A stretch of 64,000 bases of DNA from Paracoccus fontiphilus (GCF_017356265.1 NZ_JAFNAW010000012.1:1-64000); one strand, 5' to 3'; shown: positions 19,231-27,943, counted from the stretch's first letter. The notes: a model not told the origin generated them from the letters alone. Program-made: numbers and translations.

Positions 19231-19254
19231 AGGGTGCGTGCAAGCACGCACCCT
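19231..19254. terminator. Long palindrome between convergent hemN and cation-exporter genes
   Basis: A perfect 11-bp inverted repeat, AGGGTGCGTGC / GCACGCACCCT, around AA. It starts six bases after the hemN stop and overlaps the stop codon (CTA, 19253-19255) of the convergent gene. There is no T-run on either strand. It probably serves as a two-way terminator or as a dispersed palindromic element; no second copy was noticed in this window. Confidence 0.55.
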
Positions 19255-20161
19255 ACGGGTGGTGATGCTCCCGGTGATCCGCACACCCCTCGGGCGGCTC
19301 GATCTCGATGGTGGCATGGGGGATGTCGAAGCGGTGGGCCAGCATCTCCTTGGCAGCGCGGGTGGTGGCGAAGGGATCGCCCACAGCCATGACCAGATGA
19401 ACGGATGCCGCCGTGCGTTTCTCGTCGATCTGCCACAGGTGCAGGTGATGGGCATCGCTGACGCCCGGCAAGCAGCGCAGGGCCGACAGGACCGCGCCGG
19501 GGTCGCTGCCCGGGGGCGCGGCCAGCATCAGCATCCGGAAGACCGGGCCGATCTCCAGGCCGATATGCCACAGGATCACGGCGGAAATCGCCAGCGTCAG
19601 GACCGGATCGGCGAGGTTCCAGCCGAAAGCCCAGATCAGCAACCCGCCGACGATGACGGCGACCGAGACACCGGCATCGGCCAGGTTGTGCAGAAAGGCC
19701 GCGCGGATGTTGGCGCTGTCCTTCGATGCCCGCCAGACCAGCGCGGCGGTCGCCAGATCGACGACCAGGGCGAAGGCGGCCAATCCCATGACCAGACCGC
19801 CCGCGACCTGCGGGGGATCGGACAGGCGCCCCAAGGCCTCGGCCGCGAGCCAGATCGAGATGGCGATCAGCGCCAGGTAGTTCACGAAGGCCGCGACGAT
19901 TTCCGCGCGGCCCCAGCCATAGGACCACTCGGGCGTGGCCGCCCGTCGCGCCAGCCTGCGCGCGCCGAAGGCCAGCACCAAGGCCAAGGCGTCGGACAGG
20001 TTGTGGATGCCGTCCGCGATCAGCGCAGTCGAATCGGCGGCGTATCCGCCGATGATCTGCGCCGCCGTCAGGGCCAGGTTGACGGCGACGGCCCAGCCGA
20101 TCGCGCCGTCGCCGTGGTGGTGATGCCCGTGCGAATGGCCGTGGTCGTGGCCGTGGCCCAT
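19253..20161 (-). CDS. Cation diffusion facilitator (zinc exporter, CzcD/ZitB type)
   Basis: A 302-residue inner-membrane metal/proton antiporter with six helices. It opens with nine His in the first 16 residues and ends with a His cluster, both likely zinc-binding tails. The transport site is visible as HNLSD in helix 2 and HNLAD in helix 5; two HxxxD motifs are typical of zinc-selective members. A cytoplasmic C-terminal domain follows from about residue 205. The start (20161) overlaps the polA stop as TGATG; a TTG one codon upstream is less likely. Confidence 0.92.
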   Translation of the reverse strand: MGHGHDHGHSHGHHHHGDGAIGWAVAVNLALTAAQIIGGYAADSTALIADGIHNLSDALALVLAFGARRLARRAATPEWSYGWGRAEIVAAFVNYLALIAISIWLAAEALGRLSDPPQVAGGLVMGLAAFALVVDLATAALVWRASKDSANIRAAFLHNLADAGVSVAVIVGGLLIWAFGWNLADPVLTLAISAVILWHIGLEIGPVFRMLMLAAPPGSDPGAVLSALRCLPGVSDAHHLHLWQIDEKRTAASVHLVMAVGDPFATTRAAKEMLAHRFDIPHATIEIEPPEGCADHREHHHP

Positions 20162-22968
20162 CAATGCGCCTCGGCCCAGTTCAGCCCGTGGCCGGCGTCC
20201 ACCACCAGCGGCACCGACAGCTTCACGGCGGGCTCGGCCGCGTTTTCCATCACGTCGCGGGCGGCGGCGATCAGGGCCTCCACGGCGTCGTCCTGCACCT
20301 CGAAGACCAGTTCGTCATGAACCTGCAGCAGCATCCGCGCGGGCAGATGGGCGATGGCGGCGGGCATCCGGATCATCGCGCGGCGGATGATGTCGGCGGC
20401 AGCGCCCTGGATCGGGGCGTTGATGGCCGCGCGGCGCGCGCCGCCCGCCGCCGGGCCGGACTGGTTGATGCCGGGCGTGTTGATGCGCCGCCCGAACAGG
20501 GTGCGCACGCAGCCGTCGGATTTCGCGTCCGCGATGGTGCGGTCCATGTAGGCGCGGATTTCGGGGAAGCGCTGGAAATAGGTGTCGATGAACTCCTGCG
20601 CCTCGGCGCGCGGGATGCGCAGGTTGCGTGACAGCCCGAAACTGGAAATGCCGTAGATCACGCCGAAGTTGATCGCCTTGGCACGGCGGCGGATCATCGG
20701 GTCCATGCCCTCGACGGGCACGCCGAACATCTGGCTGGCGGTCATGGCATGGATGTCGATGCCTTCGCGGAAGGCCTGCTTCAGCGCCGGGATGTCGGCC
20801 ACATGGGCAAGGATCCGCAATTCGATCTGGCTGTAGTCGAGGCTGACGAGGCGATGCCCCTCGGCGGCGATGAAGGCCTCGCGGATGCGGCGGCCTTCCT
20901 CGGTGCGGACGGGGATGTTCTGCAGGTTCGGGTCGGTCGAGGCCAGTCGCCCGGTCTGCGCGCCCGCGATGGAGTAGCTGGTATGGACGCGGCCCGTGTC
21001 GGGGTTCACGAAGGTCGGCAGGGCGTCGGTATAGGTCGATTTCAGCTTGGAAATCTGCCGCCAGTCGAGGATGCGGGACGGCAGGTCATGGCCTTCCGCC
21101 GCCAGATCCTCCAGCACGTCGGCGCTGGTGGAAAAGGCCCCGGTCTTGCCGGTCTTGCCGCCGGTCATGCCCATCTTGTCGAACAGGATTTCGCCAAGCT
21201 GCTTGGGGCTGCCGATGGTGAATTTCTGGCCGGCCAGGGCGTAGATCTCGTCCTCCAAGGCCGCCATCTTCTGCGCGAAGGCGCCCGACATGCGCTTCAG
21301 CACGTCGCCGTCGATGCGGATGCCCGCCATCTCCATGTCGGCCAGAACCGGGACCATCGGGCGTTCCGTCAGCTGATAGCTGGTGGTCACGCGTTCGACG
21401 GGCAGCAGGGGCGCGAAGTGGTTGTAAAGGCGCAACGTGACATCGGCGTCCTCGGCCGCATAAGGGGCGGCCTTGTCGATGGGCACCTGGCCGAAGTTGA
21501 TCTGCGCCTTGCCCGTGCCGATCAGGTCCTTGATGGGGATGCACTTGTGGGCCAGGTAGCGCTCGGCCAGTTCGTCCATGCCGTGGTTGTGCGTGCCCGC
21601 GTTCAGGGCATAGGACATCAGCATGGTGTCGGCCAGGGGCGCCATGCGGATGCCGTGGCGGGCCAGCATCTTCCAGTCGTATTTCAGGTTCTGGCCGATC
21701 TTCAGGATCGCCGGGTCCTCCAGCAGCGGCTTCAGCGCGGCCAGGACATCGGCCAGCGGCAATTGCCCCGCGACCGGGGCCGATTGGCCGAACAGGTCGT
21801 CGCCGCCCGCCACATGGCCCACGGGGATGTAGCAGGCCTTCCCCGGTGCTGTGGCCAGGCAGATGCCCACCAGATCCGCCTGCATCTCGTCCAGGCCGGT
21901 GGTTTCGGTGTCGATGGCGACCTGGCCGGTGTCGCGGATCGCCTGGACCCAGCGGTCGAGACCCTCGCGGTCGGTGATCGTCTCGTACAGGCTGCGGTCG
22001 ATGGGCGGCAGGTCCGGGGCGGCGGGCGCGTCGCGGACGGGGGCGGCGACGACGGCGGGCGCCTCGGCCCCCAGGCGTTCGGCCACGCGGGCGGTCAGCG
22101 TGCGGAACTCCATCTCGGACAGGAAGGTCAGCAGGGTGGGCGCGTCGGGGGCCTTCACCTCCAGGCTTTCCAGGGTGAAGTCCAGCGGCGTGTTGCAATC
22201 CAGTTCCACTAGCCGCTTCGAGATGCGGATCTGCTCGGCGTGATCGAGGAGGGTCTGGCGGCGCTTGGGCTGCTTGATTTCCTCGGCGCGCGCCAGCAGG
22301 GTTTCGAGGTCGCCGAACTCGGTTATGAGTTGGGCTGCGGTCTTGATGCCGATGCCCGGCGCGCCCGGCACGTTGTCCACGGAGTCGCCCGCAAGCGCCT
22401 GAACGTCGACCACGCGGTCAGGGTAGACGCCGAACTTGGCGAAGACCTCGTCCCGGTCGATGGGCTTGCCCTTGATCGGGTCCAGCATCTGCACGCCGTC
22501 GCCCACAAGCTGCATCAGGTCCTTGTCGCTGCTGATGATCGTGACCACGCCCCCGGCGTCGCGCGCCTTGCAGGAGAGTGCTGCGATGATGTCGTCGGCC
22601 TCGTAGCCCTCGGTCTCGATGCAGGCGATATTGAAGGCGCGGGTGGCGTCGCGGGTCAGCGGGAACTGCGGGCGCAGATCCTCGGGCGGTTCGGGGCGGT
22701 TGGCCTTGTAGGCGTTGTAGATCTCGTTTCGGAAGGTCTTCGAGGAATAGTCGAAGATCACCGCCGCATGGGTCGGCGCGTCGTGGCCGCGCTCGTCGCT
22801 GACGTATTTCCACAGCATGTTGCAGAACCCGGCGACGGCGCCCACCGGCAGTCCGTCGGACTTGCGCGTCAAGGGGGGCAGGGCGTGATAGGCCCGGAAG
22901 ATGAAGGCCGATCCGTCGATCAGGTGCAGGTGGTGGCCCTTACCGAATGTTGCGCCGAAGCTGTCCAT
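20161..22968 (-). CDS. polA: DNA polymerase I
   Basis: Repair and Okazaki-fragment processing polymerase, 935 residues with three domains. The N-terminal 5'-3' nuclease (1-~300) shows HLIDGSAFIFRAYHALPPL, GYEADDIIA and SSDKDLMQLV. The 3'-5' exonuclease (~330-520) keeps the metal-binding DTETTGLDE, so proofreading is probably active. The polymerase domain holds DYSQIELRILAH (motif A), RRAKAINFGVIYGIS (motif B) and LLQVHDELVFEV (motif C). Its stop overlaps the zinc exporter start. About 140 bases upstream of its start lie before the next gene and hold repeat copy C. Confidence 0.98.
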   Translation of the reverse strand: MDSFGATFGKGHHLHLIDGSAFIFRAYHALPPLTRKSDGLPVGAVAGFCNMLWKYVSDERGHDAPTHAAVIFDYSSKTFRNEIYNAYKANRPEPPEDLRPQFPLTRDATRAFNIACIETEGYEADDIIAALSCKARDAGGVVTIISSDKDLMQLVGDGVQMLDPIKGKPIDRDEVFAKFGVYPDRVVDVQALAGDSVDNVPGAPGIGIKTAAQLITEFGDLETLLARAEEIKQPKRRQTLLDHAEQIRISKRLVELDCNTPLDFTLESLEVKAPDAPTLLTFLSEMEFRTLTARVAERLGAEAPAVVAAPVRDAPAAPDLPPIDRSLYETITDREGLDRWVQAIRDTGQVAIDTETTGLDEMQADLVGICLATAPGKACYIPVGHVAGGDDLFGQSAPVAGQLPLADVLAALKPLLEDPAILKIGQNLKYDWKMLARHGIRMAPLADTMLMSYALNAGTHNHGMDELAERYLAHKCIPIKDLIGTGKAQINFGQVPIDKAAPYAAEDADVTLRLYNHFAPLLPVERVTTSYQLTERPMVPVLADMEMAGIRIDGDVLKRMSGAFAQKMAALEDEIYALAGQKFTIGSPKQLGEILFDKMGMTGGKTGKTGAFSTSADVLEDLAAEGHDLPSRILDWRQISKLKSTYTDALPTFVNPDTGRVHTSYSIAGAQTGRLASTDPNLQNIPVRTEEGRRIREAFIAAEGHRLVSLDYSQIELRILAHVADIPALKQAFREGIDIHAMTASQMFGVPVEGMDPMIRRRAKAINFGVIYGISSFGLSRNLRIPRAEAQEFIDTYFQRFPEIRAYMDRTIADAKSDGCVRTLFGRRINTPGINQSGPAAGGARRAAINAPIQGAAADIIRRAMIRMPAAIAHLPARMLLQVHDELVFEVQDDAVEALIAAARDVMENAAEPAVKLSVPLVVDAGHGLNWAEAH

Positions 22969-23044
22969 GGAACGGTCCTTGTCCTAAGTCTTGGGGACCG
23001 TTTTGGCAGAAAGCGGCGTAGGGCGCAAAGGGGCGCGGTCGGAA

Positions 23045-23090
23045 CCGGGGCGCTGCCCCGGACCCCGAGATATTTGGACCAAGATGAAAG
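23045..23090 (+). repeat. Dispersed hairpin-core repeat, copy C
   Basis: Lies between polA and the zf-CHCC gene, in the orientation opposite to both. Stem CCGGGGC/GCCCCGG (23045-23061), then ACCCCGAGA and the core TATTTGGACCAAGATGAAAG (23071-23090). It differs from copy D at a single base over 46 positions. Because it is antisense to the flanking genes, a simple role as their terminator is unlikely. Confidence 0.65.
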
Positions 23091-23109
23091 ACGACAGGCG
23101 TTCGCGCGC

Positions 23110-23358
23110 CTAGTGGTCGCCCGAGGCATGGTCGCGGTCGATCACGAAGCGCTTGTCGCAATAGCCGCAATCGACGAAGCCCGTCTCGGGCGAGATCGCC
23201 AGCCAGACACGCGGATGGCCAAGCCCGCCCGCGTCGTCGCCGTCGCAGGCGACCTTCCACGTCGTGACGACCTGGGTTGCCGGCGCGGGCAGCTTCAGTT
23301 CGGACAGGTCGGTCTGCTCGGTCGAGAGCGAGTTTTCCGGAATCACGTATCGCGTCAT
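23110..23358 (-). CDS. zf-CHCC zinc-finger protein (NDUFS6-like)
   Basis: A small 82-residue protein. The zinc ligands are arranged as Cys-x9-His followed by DCGYC (CxxC), the zf-CHCC pattern shared with the NDUFS6 accessory subunit of respiratory complex I. Alphaproteobacterial members of this family have been found with complex I, so an accessory or assembly role in NADH dehydrogenase is possible. No nuo genes are in the window. The start at 23358 ([10 protein letters not shown]) is the natural N-terminus; the frame upstream is open but unlike the family. It is divergent from an ABC ATPase gene across 92 bases. Confidence 0.8.
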   Translation of the reverse strand: MTRYVIPENSLSTEQTDLSELKLPAPATQVVTTWKVACDGDDAGGLGHPRVWLAISPETGFVDCGYCDKRFVIDRDHASGDH

Positions 23359-23450
23359 GGCTGGCCTTCTTGTGGCGGCGGGCGGCATCTGGTCTAACGC
23401 CCCATACCGCAGCGCCGCCCGCCTTCGCAAGCCGTCCGGGAAGAACAGCC

Positions 23451-24374
23451 ATGCCAAACGCCATCGAGATCGCAGGTCTGCGCAAGACCTATGCCGCCCA
23501 GGGAAACGCGCCCGCCAAGGACGCGCTGAAGGGCATCGACCTGACCATCCGGGCCGGCAGCATCTTCGGGCTGCTGGGTCCGAACGGGGCGGGCAAGTCC
23601 ACGATGATCAACATCCTGGCGGGGCTGGTCAACAAGACGGCGGGCCGCGTCACGATCTGGGGCTTCGACCAGGACGTGAATCCCCGCCAGTCGCGCGCGG
23701 CCATCGGGGTGATGCCGCAGGAACTGAACATGGACCCGTTCTTCACCCCTCGCGCCAGCCTTGAGGTCCAGGCGGGCCTTTACGGCGTGCCCAAGGCGGA
23801 ACGCTGGACGGACGAGCTGCTGGATCTGGTCGGGCTGCGCGACCAGGCCAATGCCTATGCGCGCAACCTGTCGGGCGGGATGCGGCGGCGGCTTCTGCTG
23901 GCCAAGGCCCTGGTCCACCGCCCGCAGATCCTGGTCCTGGACGAACCCACGGCGGGCGTGGACATCACCCTGCGCGAGATGCTGTGGCAGAACGTCCGCG
24001 CGCTGAACCGGCAGGGCATGACCATCATCCTGACCACGCATTACCTGGAGGAAGCCGAACAGATGTGCGACGAGATCGCCATCATCAACCACGGCGAACT
24101 GGTGGTGCGGCAGGACACGCGCAGCCTTCTGTCGCGCGCCGACGGCAAGACGCTGGTGCTGGACACGGGCGGACGCGTCGCCCTGCCCCCGCTGCCCGAA
24201 GGCGCCCATGCCGAATGGCGGGGCGACGGGCGGCTGGCGATCAGCTATCCTCCGTCGCGGGTCCGCGCCGACCAGCTGCTGGATGCGCTGCGCGGGGCGG
24301 GCATCCCTATCCTTGATGTCGCGACCGAGCAGCCGGATCTTGAGGACGTCTTCGTCGAGATGACGCGCGGCTAG
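23451..24374 (+). CDS. ABC transporter ATPase, drug/lipid exporter type, without permease
   Basis: A 307-residue ATPase of the ABC-2 exporter class (NodI/DrrA-like). It has Walker [10 protein letters not shown], signature [16 protein letters not shown], Walker [12 protein letters not shown] and a C-terminal extension (~230-307) with the Q-DLEDVF block typical of this class. Such ATPases normally sit next to an ABC-2 membrane gene; here the downstream neighbour is a convergent HIT gene and upstream is a divergent zinc-finger gene, so the permease must be elsewhere. The TAG stop shares CTAG with the HIT gene stop. Confidence 0.9.
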   Translation: MPNAIEIAGLRKTYAAQGNAPAKDALKGIDLTIRAGSIFGLLGPNGAGKSTMINILAGLVNKTAGRVTIWGFDQDVNPRQSRAAIGVMPQELNMDPFFTPRASLEVQAGLYGVPKAERWTDELLDLVGLRDQANAYARNLSGGMRRRLLLAKALVHRPQILVLDEPTAGVDITLREMLWQNVRALNRQGMTIILTTHYLEEAEQMCDEIAIINHGELVVRQDTRSLLSRADGKTLVLDTGGRVALPPLPEGAHAEWRGDGRLAISYPPSRVRADQLLDALRGAGIPILDVATEQPDLEDVFVEMTRG

Positions 24375-24754
24375 TCGCGCAAGAAGACCATCGGCCCCAT
24401 CACCCGGCCGCCCATGATGTGCAGGTGGTAATGCGGCACTTCCTGCACGCCATGCGGCCCGGCATTGGTGATGGCGCGGAAGCCCGCGTTGCCGCCGTCC
24501 AGGCCCAGCCCCTCGGCCCGGACGACCTGGGCGCAAAGGCGGTGGAAGCCCGCGATCTCGGCATCCGAGGCATTGGCGGCGAAATCGTCGAAGCTGACAT
24601 ACTTGCCCTTGGGGATCACCAGCACATGGACCGGTGCCTTGGGCGCGATGTCGCGGAAGGCCAGGGCGTGGTCATTCTCGGCCACGGTGTTGCAGGGGAT
24701 CTCGCCGCGCAGGATGCGGGCGAAGATGTTGGTGTCGTCGTAGGCAAAGGCCAT
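24371..24754 (-). CDS. HIT-family nucleotide hydrolase
   Basis: A 127-residue histidine-triad protein. The catalytic motif is HYHLHI near residue 108 (HxHxH), preceded by the conserved block VHVLVIPKGKY. HINT-branch proteins hydrolyse adenosine phosphoramidates and acyl-adenylates in the cytoplasm. The gene follows the glycosyltransferase gene on the same strand with 15 bases between them, so cotranscription is likely, but a functional link is not evident. Its stop overlaps that of the convergent ABC ATPase. Confidence 0.93.
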   Translation of the reverse strand: MAFAYDDTNIFARILRGEIPCNTVAENDHALAFRDIAPKAPVHVLVIPKGKYVSFDDFAANASDAEIAGFHRLCAQVVRAEGLGLDGGNAGFRAITNAGPHGVQEVPHYHLHIMGGRVMGPMVFLRD

Positions 24755-24769
24755 GGGGTGGTCCTGTGG

Positions 24770-26344
24770 TCAATCGGTGAACAGATGCGGCGTCCGGGCC
24801 AGATCATGCGCGAGGTCGTTCGAAACATCCAGAAAGCGCGCGATGGCATCGGCATTGGCTTCCTCCGGCGCACCGGCCGCGATGGTGGAGAAGCGCGCGA
24901 AGTCCATGTCGTGAAGACGTTCGGCCTCGTGCGACAGGTCGCTTTCGACGACCGGCAGCAAGTGGCGGATCACCGCGTCTGGCGTCCCCTCGCCCGCAAG
25001 GCCGGTGCGGCGCATGTGGCCGCGCAGGTAGCCCTCGTCGAAGGCGCTGTCCACGAACAGGATTCGCGTCTCGGCCTTGTCGCTTGCGAAGTCGGCGATC
25101 AGCGCCAGCGCCGAGGGATCCAGGCACAGGACCAGTTGCCGCGATCCGAAATCGTCCAGAAGCAGCCGCAGCAGCGCCCGGCGGTGCCGTTCCCGCTTGG
25201 CCACGGTCGAGGCGATGCCGCCCAGGTCCGGCAGGCCCGCATCGCGTTCGTTGAAGATGTAGTCCACGGCGGGAATGCCGGTCCGCGCCCGTATGGCCGC
25301 CGTCAGGCGCTTGGCGACATGCCATTTCTTGGCGACCACCAGGCAGATCACGTGGTTTCGCGATGCGCCCTGGTCTTCCCAGAACCGCGGGGCGAAGCGG
25401 CGGCCCACCCGGCCCCGGCCGGTCAGGAAGCGGAACAAGCGCGGCGCCTCGTTCGTGACGGCGAAGCTGACGCCCTCGGCCTGCCACAGCGCGCCCAGCT
25501 TGGCCCGCAAATCCTGCGCCTCGGCGCGGATCTTGCGGGCGAACAGGTAGTCCTGCCGGACCAGCAGGTCGTAGTGGTCGTTGTAGAAGGTCACCGGCAT
25601 GCCATAGTCGGTGAACATCAGGCAGGTGGGCGACCGGCGGCGGATTTCGGTCTTGGGAACCAGATGCGCGACCAGCGTCTGGAAGAAGGTCTCGTCCGGA
25701 ATCCAGGTGGTGCGGAAGAAGCGCACCAGATCCGGCCGCCCGCCGATCAGCGCCAGAACCGCCTCGACGGTGTGGCGCCGCAGGCACCACCATTGCGAGC
25801 CGATCATCACCTGGATACCCTTGGGCAGCCCGCGGGCCAGCCGCAGCCATCGCTGGGCCTTCAGGCTGCCATAGAACAGGCGCTTGTTCCGCCGTTCGTT
25901 GAACCAGTGCCGGTAGATCAGCCGTTCGCCCTTGATGCCCGTCTTGATCCAGTCGCTGTCGAAGAAATCGAAGGATTCGATATAGTCGCAGTCGTCCCGG
26001 TCCAGGAAGTCGCGGGCGTATTCCGCCGACTTGACCGGCATGCAGTCGCCCGACAGCATGTAGAAATGCGTGGCCTGGGGAAAGCGGCGTTCGGCCTCGC
26101 GCAGCGCCGACAGGGTCGCGGCGACCAGGGACCATTCGCCCCATCCGCAACGATAGCGCCGGGGCGCGAAGGCCACGCCCGGCTCGGATGCCAGCGCGTC
26201 GCGGATCATCCGGTAGTCCTGGGCCGGGGCGCTGCGGTCATAGTGGATGACGACATAGTCGCCTGTCGCGGTCAGACGCCTTGCCTGATCCACCACGCCC
26301 TGCGGGTCCTTGTGCGTCAGAAGGATAAAGGCGATGCGGGCCAT
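24770..26344 (-). CDS. Core-2/I-branching-type glycosyltransferase (GT14) with C-terminal DUF5928-like domain
   Basis: A 524-residue cytoplasmic protein. The first ~280 residues match the beta-1,6-N-acetylglucosaminyltransferase (Core-2/I-branching) family: start IAFILLTHKDPQGV, the acceptor-side block HFYMLSGDCMPVKS, GSQWWCLRR, and the catalytic acid region TTWIPDETFFQT. The C-terminal half (~300-524) looks like DUF5928, a domain I associate with Rhodobacterales members (recall, not checked). There is no signal peptide or membrane helix. It is divergent from a sulfotransferase gene across 134 bases, which points to a joint role in making a branched, sulfated glycan. The acceptor is unknown. 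Confidence 0.82.
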   Translation of the reverse strand: MARIAFILLTHKDPQGVVDQARRLTATGDYVVIHYDRSAPAQDYRMIRDALASEPGVAFAPRRYRCGWGEWSLVAATLSALREAERRFPQATHFYMLSGDCMPVKSAEYARDFLDRDDCDYIESFDFFDSDWIKTGIKGERLIYRHWFNERRNKRLFYGSLKAQRWLRLARGLPKGIQVMIGSQWWCLRRHTVEAVLALIGGRPDLVRFFRTTWIPDETFFQTLVAHLVPKTEIRRRSPTCLMFTDYGMPVTFYNDHYDLLVRQDYLFARKIRAEAQDLRAKLGALWQAEGVSFAVTNEAPRLFRFLTGRGRVGRRFAPRFWEDQGASRNHVICLVVAKKWHVAKRLTAAIRARTGIPAVDYIFNERDAGLPDLGGIASTVAKRERHRRALLRLLLDDFGSRQLVLCLDPSALALIADFASDKAETRILFVDSAFDEGYLRGHMRRTGLAGEGTPDAVIRHLLPVVESDLSHEAERLHDMDFARFSTIAAGAPEEANADAIARFLDVSNDLAHDLARTPHLFTD

Positions 26345-26430
26345 GGATAGGTCAGGGCTCTGGCTACTTGCTGCGTCATGGAATGGGCAATGAAACTTGC
26401 GCGCGTCACGGTTTCTGTGTGTAAACGCCT

Positions 26431-26460
26431 TTGACGTGTGCCGGCAAGCCGGGCTGCAAT
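26431..26460 (+). promoter_or_regulatory. Possible sigma-70 promoter of the sulfotransferase gene
   Basis: TTGACG at 26431-26436 and TGCAAT at 26455-26460 are spaced by 18 bases. The predicted transcript start, near 26467, leaves only about 12 untranslated bases before the ATG at 26479, so the assignment is tentative. Confidence 0.25.
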
Positions 26461-26478
26461 CTTGAGGGATGGGTGACG

Positions 26479-27297
26479 ATGGGCTTTCCGGGCGTCTGGA
26501 TGACTGAAAGCGAAAGCATGATCTATCGGGTGGTGCCGAAATGCGCCTGCTCGACCATCGGGCAGATCATGTTCTATTCGGATCATGGCCGCTTCTTCGA
26601 CGGCGACATCCACGATTCCACCGCCGGCCTGCACAAATGGTCACAGGACGGCAGCAAGCCCCTGATCGAGGCCGCCGTCCCCCGGCGCGATGCCGTCACC
26701 TTCACCTGCGTGCGCAATCCTTATGCGCGCATCCTGTCGTCCTTCTTCGACAAGATCGCGGGCATCCAGCGCAACGGCCGGCGCTATCGCGGCAACCTGG
26801 TGCCGCAACTGGCGCAGCGATACGGCATCGACGTGGGCAGCCCCGACAACGGCTTCGAATTCGACCAGATCGCCAGCTTCCGCCGCTTTCTGCTGTTCGC
26901 GCGCGACACCATCCGCTGGCGCCGCCCGATGGAGCCCGACATCCACTGGTCGTCCATGTCGGGCCATATCGCCACCTTCATCGCCAATGGCGGCCGCTAT
27001 GACCGGATCTTCTTCACCGAGACCTTCAACGACGGCATGGCGCAGGTGCTTGGCGACGCCGCCACGCCGGTCCCGGTCGATCTGGCTGCCGTGCCGCGCT
27101 TCAACGAATCCGAAGGGCATGGGCCAAAGCGCGCCCACAAGGTCAGCGCCTATTTCGACGACCTGTCGCGGCACCTGACCTGGGAAATCTACAAGGACGA
27201 CTTCCAGTTGTTCCGGTATGATTTCGACGACCCCGACAACAAGATGCCCTTGGCCGAGGTCGATCTGGACGAGGTTCACGCGAAGCTGGGCAGGTAA
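26479..27297 (+). CDS. Sulfotransferase family 2 (carbohydrate sulfotransferase-like)
   Basis: A 272-residue PAPS-dependent sulfotransferase of the family that includes animal heparan-sulfate 2-O and HNK-1/chondroitin sulfotransferases. The 5'-phosphosulfate loop is VPKCACSTI (19-27) and the 3'-phosphate motif is CVRNPYARILSSFF (77-90), both intact. There is no signal peptide, so sulfation would be cytoplasmic. The start is uncertain: ATG 26479 is used; GTG 26473 and ATG 26500 are alternatives, and GAGG at 26464-26467 fits imperfectly. It is divergent from a Core-2-type glycosyltransferase, suggesting sulfation of that enzyme's product. Confidence 0.85.
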   Translation: MGFPGVWMTESESMIYRVVPKCACSTIGQIMFYSDHGRFFDGDIHDSTAGLHKWSQDGSKPLIEAAVPRRDAVTFTCVRNPYARILSSFFDKIAGIQRNGRRYRGNLVPQLAQRYGIDVGSPDNGFEFDQIASFRRFLLFARDTIRWRRPMEPDIHWSSMSGHIATFIANGGRYDRIFFTETFNDGMAQVLGDAATPVPVDLAAVPRFNESEGHGPKRAHKVSAYFDDLSRHLTWEIYKDDFQLFRYDFDDPDNKMPLAEVDLDEVHAKLGR

Positions 27298-27313
27298 GGG
27301 GGCCGATGCCCCC
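27298..27313. terminator. Hairpin between convergent sulfotransferase and dps genes
   Basis: Stem GGGGGC/GCCCCC with loop CGAT, immediately after the sulfotransferase stop and five bases from the dps stop. There is no T-run. It is the only hairpin in the 21-base gap and could end both transcripts. Confidence 0.45.
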
Positions 27314-27318
27314 GGCCA

Positions 27319-27792
27319 TCACTCCAGATGGCTTTCCATGAACCACAGGTCCTTGTCCACGGTGCGCGAGGCCGCGGTGAGGATGTCGGCGGTGTCGGCA
27401 TCGCCCGCCTCGTCCGTGGCGTCGATGGCCGCGCGCAGCTTCTCGCCGTGCGCGCGATACCGCTCGCTCAGCGCCCGGATGTGATCCTCGGCCTTGGTCA
27501 GGTCGGTGGGGTATTCCTGCAGGTCGCTGCCCGCCGCCACCTTCTGCACGGTGCCCACGGCAACCCCGTCCAGTTGCTGGACCCGTTCGGCCATCGTGTC
27601 GATATGTTCGCGCAGGTTGTTGTGGACGGTGTCGAACAGCTCGTGCACGGCGATGAAGTTGCGCCCCTTCACGTTCCAGTGCGCCTGCTTGACCGCCAGC
27701 GCCAGGGCGATCGAATCGGCCAGACGTCCGTTCAGTTCCGAGATCGATGTCTTGCGGGCATTGTCGGTAAGGCCCTTCAGATCGACAGCCAT
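27319..27792 (-). CDS. dps: Dps-type ferritin-like DNA-protection protein
   Basis: A 157-residue ferritin-like protein forming 12-mers that oxidise Fe(II) with peroxide. The ferroxidase residues are spread over AHWNVKGRNFIAVHELFDTV and NNLREHIDTMAERV (His38, His50, Asp54, Glu62 region). The start at 27792 is set by AAGGAG ahead of MAVDLKGL; an in-frame ATG eight codons earlier overlaps that site. No OxyR or Irr site was recognised upstream. The upstream gap to acpP contains the acpP terminator, so dps needs its own promoter. Confidence 0.92.
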   Translation of the reverse strand: MAVDLKGLTDNARKTSISELNGRLADSIALALAVKQAHWNVKGRNFIAVHELFDTVHNNLREHIDTMAERVQQLDGVAVGTVQKVAAGSDLQEYPTDLTKAEDHIRALSERYRAHGEKLRAAIDATDEAGDADTADILTAASRTVDKDLWFMESHLE

Positions 27793-27879
27793 GATCGGCT
27801 CCTTCCATTCCATGTTCCGCGTTCCAACGGCTGCCCGGGGCCAGTGGTTCCGCCTGCAGGACGGCCCTGCGCCATGGAA

Positions 27880-27912
27880 AACGGCGTCCCTGCCGCTGCA
27901 TGGGACGCCGTT
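27880..27912 (-). terminator. Rho-independent terminator of acpP
   Basis: An 11-bp perfect stem AACGGCGTCCC/GGGACGCCGTT around an 11-base loop, followed on the minus strand by TTTTCC. It lies 32 bases after the acpP stop, between acpP and dps. Confidence 0.75.
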
Positions 27913-27943
27913 CGGATGGTGCCGTTGATCGGCAGGAAGCGGA

